Below the pieces are notes generated by a model, which worked only from the letters and a program-made list of their open reading frames with translations, was not told where the DNA came from and did not search any database. The translations under genes were made by a program, and so were the position numbers. A stretch of DNA of 64,000 nt, taken from the NCBI GenBank assembly GCA_040757595.1, contig JBFLWP010000002.1, positions 263,832 through 327,831 of the forward strand. Reading direction: 5' to 3'. This DNA comes from Nitrospirota bacterium. Lineage in GTDB: Bacteria > Nitrospirota > Nitrospiria > Nitrospirales > Nitrospiraceae. Position 1 is the first letter of the stretch, and every line of letters begins with the position of its first letter. Positions 60,007 through 64,000 of this stretch are shown piece by piece.

Positions 60007-60158
60007 ATACCGAATCAGGGGTTATAGCCAGAAATCCGTCTGAAGGGTTGGCGCGCTTGATCATAACTGCGTATCCGCGCGGATTCAGGGAATTTCCGGT
60101 CCGTCGGTCAGGAAAACCCTGAGGCGCGGCGTCTCGTCAACAAGGTGGAGTGCGGCCC

Positions 60159-62774
60159 ATGGTCGGAGCGTTGGGACTGCTCGGAGTCGGACAGCTTGTG
60201 GAGCGTCCGGTCCGCACGCTCGTGACCGTTCTCGGGATCGCCATCGGCGTGTCCGTGTCCGTTGCGATCCAAACGGCCAACGTCTGGGTGCTGAAATCCT
60301 TCGAGGAGACCGTTGCAACCGTTGCCGGTCGGGCGACGTTGCAAGTGTCCGGAGGAGATCTCGGCCTGGACGAGACGGTGATCGAGTCACTCCGCCGGCA
60401 GCCGGACGTGCTCGCCGCCACGCCGATCCTGCAGCAGACTGCGAGGATGGCGGGCGGGCCGCGTCAGGGTGCGCCGGTCCTCGTCGTCGCCCTCGATCTG
60501 CTCGAAGCGGCCGACCTGAAGGGGTTCCGCCTTCGCAACGAGAGGAAGGATGCGGCCGCCACGGTGGGGCTGGACGAGCTGCTCGCCGAGAATTCCCTGT
60601 TCGTGGGAGCCCGCCTGGCGTCCGAATGGCGGCTGCAGGTGGGCAGTCCGCTCGACCTGCTGGTGGGCACCCGCGTCTATCGGCTCGTGGTGCGGGGCAT
60701 CGTGGAGTCGGAAGGCGGACTTCCCTCCGCCTGGGAAAGTCTGGCCGTGATGGACATCGCCGCCGCGCAGAGCTTGTTCGGGCTGGTCGGTCGGCTGGAC
60801 CGGGTGGATCTCGTCACCGATCCGGCCCGGCCGGTGGCGGAGGTGGCCCAAGCCCTCCAGGCCCTGCTGCCTCCTCCGCTCACGGCGAGCCGCCCGGCGC
60901 GGCGCGCGGAGCAGGTAGAGCGGATGGTGCGGGCCTTTCAGCTCAACCTGGCCACGTTGAGCGCGGTCGGACTGTTGGTCGGGCTGCTCCTGGTCTACAA
61001 CACGGTCTCGTTTGCGGTCGTGACGCGGCGGCGGGAGATCGGCATCCTCCGCACCTTGGGCCTGTCCCGATTCGGCGTGAGCCTGCTCTTCGTGGGGCAG
61101 GCGACCATGCTGGGGGGGCTGGGCGGACTGGTGGGGAGCGGGTTGGGCGGGCTGTTGGCGCGCGGGCTGGTCTCCCTCCAGAGTCGGACGGTCTCTGAGC
61201 TGTACGTGCCTCTCGTCGATCCCGCAGCCGAGGTGTTGGCCCTGCCGCCCGCTCTGTGGCTGCAAGGGGTTGCGATCGGCGTCCTGGTGTCGATCCTCGG
61301 CGCGCTCGTGCCCAGCCTGGAGGCGGGCCGGACGGATCCGGCGCGGGCCCTCGCGCCCGGCGACTATGAAGTCGCGCAGGCCTCCCGCTCCGGACTGCTC
61401 GCCTGGCTCGGCGCCGGCGGATTGCTCCTGGCCGGATTGTTCGCGCTGCCCGGCCCGATCAAGGGGCTTCCGCTGTTCGGCTACGCCTCCGCCTTTTGCC
61501 TGTTGCTGAGCCTGTCCTGTCTGTCGCCGGCGCTCGTCGGCCTGTTCGGTCGGACCGTGGCGGGGGGGCGGGCCCGATGGGGGAGACTGGTCGGCGCGGT
61601 CGGCCGGGTGGCGGCGAGCCAGGTCGAGCGGTCGCCGGGGCGCAGCGCGGTCACGGTCTCGGCGCTGATGGTCGGCATCGCCGTCATGGTGGGGGTCGGA
61701 ACCATGATCCAGAGCTTCCGTCACACGGTCGAGGCCTGGGTCGATCAGACCGTGCTGGCGGATCTGGTCTTGGCTCCTCCGTCCTGGCCGCAGGGGGACG
61801 AAAGTGGCCTGCTGTCACGGCGCATCCCGCAGGCTTGGGCCGGCGTCGTGGCTGGCGTGCCGGGCGTGGCGGCGGTCGATCCGTTCCGACAATTGCGCGT
61901 GGAGATTCAGGGACGGCCGATGTCGTTGGTGGCGAGGGATCTCGGGGTCCACGGGGAGCGGAGCCGGTATCTGTTTCTGGAGGGGGACTCGAGGGACACG
62001 TTGCGGCGGACGGCGGCGGCCGATGGCGTGATCGTGTCGGAGGTCCTGGCCGCGACGCTCAACGTGAGGCGGGGCGACTCGCTGCGGTTGACGACGCCGC
62101 TCGGGGAACGAACCTTTCCGATCGCGGGCGTGTTTTACGACTATGCCACCGACGGAGGGAAGGTGGTCATGGACCAGGCCCTCTACCATCGGCTCTGGCC
62201 GGATCCCACGACCACCGTGCTGGCGATCTACGTTCGGCAGGGGGAGGACGTGGGCGTGGTGCGAGAGCGGATCCTCGCCCAGATGCGGGAGGTAGCCGGT
62301 CCGGAGGAGCAGATGGCGGTGATCCGGAACGGCGAGATCAAGGCCGAGATCCTGGCGATCTTCGACCGGACCTTTCGGGTAACGTACGCGCTGGACCTCA
62401 TCGTGGTCGTGATCGCCCTGCTGGGCATCTTCAACACGCTCCTGACCTCCGTCCTCGAACGGCGGCGGGAGCTGGCCACGTTGCGGGCGATCGGCGCCAG
62501 CGAGCGGCAGATCGGGCGGCTGGTGTTGTGGGAGGCGTCGTACCTGGGCGTCCTCGGCGGGCTGCTGGGGCTCGTGGGAGGCGGGCTCCTGTCCGCCCTC
62601 CTGATCTACGTCGTCAACAAACAGTCCTTCGGCTGGACGATCCAGCTCACGGTTCCGACCGGGCTGGTGGGGCAGGCGATCGGCTTGGCCCTGGGCGTGG
62701 CGCTCATCGCCGGCTTCCTGCCGGCCCTCTGGGCGGCCAGGCAGGTCATCGCCGACGGCTTACGCTACGAATAG
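60159..62774 (+). CDS. Large FtsX-like ABC permease (two FtsX repeats)
   Basis: 871 residues from ATG 60159 with GGAG 8 bp upstream. An N-terminal helix (VRTLVTVLGIAIGVSVSVAI), a first periplasmic domain, three helices with VTRRREIGILRTLGLSR, a second set of helices and periplasmic domain, and final helices with LERRRELATLRAIGASERQI: the YbbP/LolC-like duplicated FtsX design. Such permeases pair with LolD-type ATPases to move lipids or lipoproteins. The ATPase at 58036 is the likely partner. Confidence 0.88.
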   Translation: MVGALGLLGVGQLVERPVRTLVTVLGIAIGVSVSVAIQTANVWVLKSFEETVATVAGRATLQVSGGDLGLDETVIESLRRQPDVLAATPILQQTARMAGGPRQGAPVLVVALDLLEAADLKGFRLRNERKDAAATVGLDELLAENSLFVGARLASEWRLQVGSPLDLLVGTRVYRLVVRGIVESEGGLPSAWESLAVMDIAAAQSLFGLVGRLDRVDLVTDPARPVAEVAQALQALLPPPLTASRPARRAEQVERMVRAFQLNLATLSAVGLLVGLLLVYNTVSFAVVTRRREIGILRTLGLSRFGVSLLFVGQATMLGGLGGLVGSGLGGLLARGLVSLQSRTVSELYVPLVDPAAEVLALPPALWLQGVAIGVLVSILGALVPSLEAGRTDPARALAPGDYEVAQASRSGLLAWLGAGGLLLAGLFALPGPIKGLPLFGYASAFCLLLSLSCLSPALVGLFGRTVAGGRARWGRLVGAVGRVAASQVERSPGRSAVTVSALMVGIAVMVGVGTMIQSFRHTVEAWVDQTVLADLVLAPPSWPQGDESGLLSRRIPQAWAGVVAGVPGVAAVDPFRQLRVEIQGRPMSLVARDLGVHGERSRYLFLEGDSRDTLRRTAAADGVIVSEVLAATLNVRRGDSLRLTTPLGERTFPIAGVFYDYATDGGKVVMDQALYHRLWPDPTTTVLAIYVRQGEDVGVVRERILAQMREVAGPEEQMAVIRNGEIKAEILAIFDRTFRVTYALDLIVVVIALLGIFNTLLTSVLERRRELATLRAIGASERQIGRLVLWEASYLGVLGGLLGLVGGGLLSALLIYVVNKQSFGWTIQLTVPTGLVGQAIGLALGVALIAGFLPALWAARQVIADGLRYE

Positions 62775-62777
62775 ATG

Positions 62778-62803
62778 CCGTGACGCGTCACGCGTCACGC
62801 GCC
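62778..62803. repeat. Stuttered element, GTCACGC word
   Basis: CCGTGACGCGTCACGCGTCA then CGCGCC, convergent gap between the permease and bioB. It encodes the last residues (AARDA) and stop of BioB. The word matches 48279-48366. Confidence 0.5.
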
Positions 62804-63786
62804 GCGGGGCTATAGTCCACCTCGATGTCGAACCCCAGGTCGGCGATCATCTTCCAGGCTTCGGGGGCCGGCTGGCCCGGGGTGGTCAGGTACCCGCCGA
62901 TAAAGAGGGAGTCGGCGGGGTAGAGGGCCAGGGGCTGCAGGGTCCGCAGGTTGAACTCCCGTCCGCCGGCGATCCGGATCTCGGTCCGGGGATGGAGGAA
63001 CCGGAACAGACACAGGACCTTCAGGCACCGTTGCGGCGACAAGTGGCGCGCCTGCTCCAACGGGGTGCCCGCAACGGGATGCAGCGCGTTGAGCGGAATC
63101 GAGTGGGGTTTGACCTCCCGGAGCGCCAGCGCCAGGTCGATCACGTCCTCGTCGGTTTCCCCCATGCCGATGATGCCGCCGGAGCAGATCTCGAGCCCCG
63201 CGGCTCTGGCGTGCTCGATTGTGTCCAGCCGGTCGCGGAAGGTGTGGGTCGTGCAGATGGCCTGATGGTAGGCCTCGCTCGTGTTCAGGTTGTGGTTGAT
63301 TCGGTCCACGCCGGCGCTCTTCAGGGTCCGGGCCTGTCCCTCGCTCAGCAGCCCCAATGAGCAGCAGACCTGGATCGGGACTTCCCTCTTGATCGCCCGC
63401 ACGGCCTCGGCAATCTCCTGAAGCTCCCGGTCCAGGGGGCTCCGGCCGCTGATCACGATGCAGTAACGCTGCGCCTTGGCGGCCGCGGCGCGCCTGGCTC
63501 CCTCCATCATCTGCTCGCGCGGCACCAGCCCGTACCGTTCGATCTCGGCGGTCGAGATCGAGGATTGGGAGCAGTAGTGGCAGTCCTCCTGGCAGGCGCC
63601 GCTCTTGGCGTTCAAGAGCATCTGCAGCCTGACCGTCCGTCCGAAGTGCCGCTCGCGCACGCGGAACGCGGCGCCCAGGAGGTCCATGAGCCGCTCATTC
63701 GACGTCTGCAGAACCGTCCGGCATTCCTCGCGCGAGAGGACTTCGTCGCGCAGGGCTTTTTCGGCGAAGAGCTGAAAATCGGTCAT
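62788..63786 (-). CDS. bioB: Biotin synthase
   Basis: 332 residues from ATG 63786. The radical-SAM motif is CQEDCHYCSQ, with further BioB segments KSGACQEDCHY, INHNLNTSEAYH, CSGGIIGMGETDED and NALHPVAGTPLE. It inserts sulfur into dethiobiotin using a [4Fe-4S] and a [2Fe-2S] cluster. An in-frame start at 63825 is less likely; GGAG precedes 63786. No other bio gene is in the window. Confidence 0.95.
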   Translation of the reverse strand: MTDFQLFAEKALRDEVLSREECRTVLQTSNERLMDLLGAAFRVRERHFGRTVRLQMLLNAKSGACQEDCHYCSQSSISTAEIERYGLVPREQMMEGARRAAAAKAQRYCIVISGRSPLDRELQEIAEAVRAIKREVPIQVCCSLGLLSEGQARTLKSAGVDRINHNLNTSEAYHQAICTTHTFRDRLDTIEHARAAGLEICSGGIIGMGETDEDVIDLALALREVKPHSIPLNALHPVAGTPLEQARHLSPQRCLKVLCLFRFLHPRTEIRIAGGREFNLRTLQPLALYPADSLFIGGYLTTPGQPAPEAWKMIADLGFDIEVDYSPAARDA

Positions 63787-63844
63787 CGTCCTGGCTCCAA
63801 TCTGGTTTGGCAAGGGTTGGTTCACGGGCGGGCCGTCCGTCCCT

Positions 63845-64000
63845 TCACACGGTCTCGAAGGGGGCGGCGATGCCCTGATAGGGGATGGAGCGGGCGCCGT
63901 GGGGGCCCTCCTCCCTGTGCAGATCCGCGCCGGAGGGAGCCACCCAGGGCAGGGCCACGTAGGTGTTCCATTGGCCGCAGCGGCGACAGCGCCCCGACCA
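63845..64000 (-). CDS. Fragment of a zinc-ribbon protein, RadA-like N-terminal signature (partial)
   Basis: The reverse strand is open from the window edge to a TGA at 63845-63847. It reads WSGRCRRCGQWNTYVALP..., like the second half of the RadA zinc ribbon (GRCxxCGEWNT), then ends after about 37 residues with GIAAPFETV. RadA would continue with an ATPase domain, for which there is no room. It may be a small zinc-ribbon protein or a truncated RadA. The start lies outside the window. Confidence 0.55.
   Translation of the reverse strand, partial: WSGRCRRCGQWNTYVALPWVAPSGADLHREEGPHGARSIPYQGIAAPFETV

Overview
The window is about 64 kb of high-GC bacterial chromosome (roughly two thirds G+C by eye) with no rRNA, tRNA, CRISPR array or prophage that I can recognise. 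It encodes lipoproteins, an outer-membrane porin, TonB/ExbBD and LspA, so the cell is diderm. The gene set and style (His-type Thi4 next to ThiC, many tiny zinc-ribbon proteins, HD-GYP and GGDEF signalling, Fur-controlled iron uptake) suggest Nitrospirota, Nitrospira-like. That placement is inference; no marker gene was compared.

Layout. 1-9000: cell-wall elongation genes (end of mreC, mreD, PBP2, rodA), then rng, dprA and topA. 9000-13000: a bacterioferritin-like gene, then a leftward group of very small genes (zinc ribbons, a redoxin without its catalytic Cys, a Bfd-like [2Fe-2S] protein), a 208-bp MITE-like element and an HD-GYP phosphodiesterase. 13000-18600: a divergent module with Fur boxes. 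Leftward it holds a Com-like zinc finger, a porin, a lipoprotein, an FMN-binding protein and a four-helix membrane protein; rightward it holds a lipoprotein and ApbE, the enzyme that attaches FMN to such flavoproteins. 18600-25200: an iron-uptake run in one direction (fur, fbpABC, exbB, exbD, tonB, a periplasmic protein). 25300-34700: aldehyde dehydrogenase, M32 carboxypeptidase, O-methyltransferase, EamA transporter, PhoD-type phosphatase, several unknowns and a toxin-antitoxin pair whose toxin is frameshifted. 34700-41500: YgfZ-like protein, pseudo-receiver, TPR protein, thiamine genes thi4 and thiC under a TPP riboswitch, then nadA. 41500-50300: ileS, lspA, uppP, an HhH lipoprotein and a MacAB-type export system. 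50300-55000: CheY-like protein, hybrid histidine kinase and GGDEF regulator. 55000-64000: RusA-like nuclease, mraZ outside the dcw cluster, an excisionase-type HTH, FmdB, ComF, LolD-like ATPase, pyrD, a LuxR-type HTH, a large FtsX-like permease, bioB and a RadA-like zinc-ribbon fragment.

Two features stand out. The first is a family of intergenic 'stuttered palindromes': 30-100 bp stretches in which a 5-8 bp word is repeated imperfectly on one arm and its reverse complement is repeated on the other. About eighteen copies occur, using at least six different words, mostly between co-directional genes. Two or three lie inside coding sequence, and several supply the last codons of a gene. I do not recognise a named repeat family that fits. 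The second is the Fur-controlled porin/FMN-binding/ApbE module, which looks like an iron-responsive extracytoplasmic flavin electron-transfer system. Several genes also have a -10 hexamer exactly 7 nt before the start codon and no Shine-Dalgarno, which predicts leaderless mRNAs.
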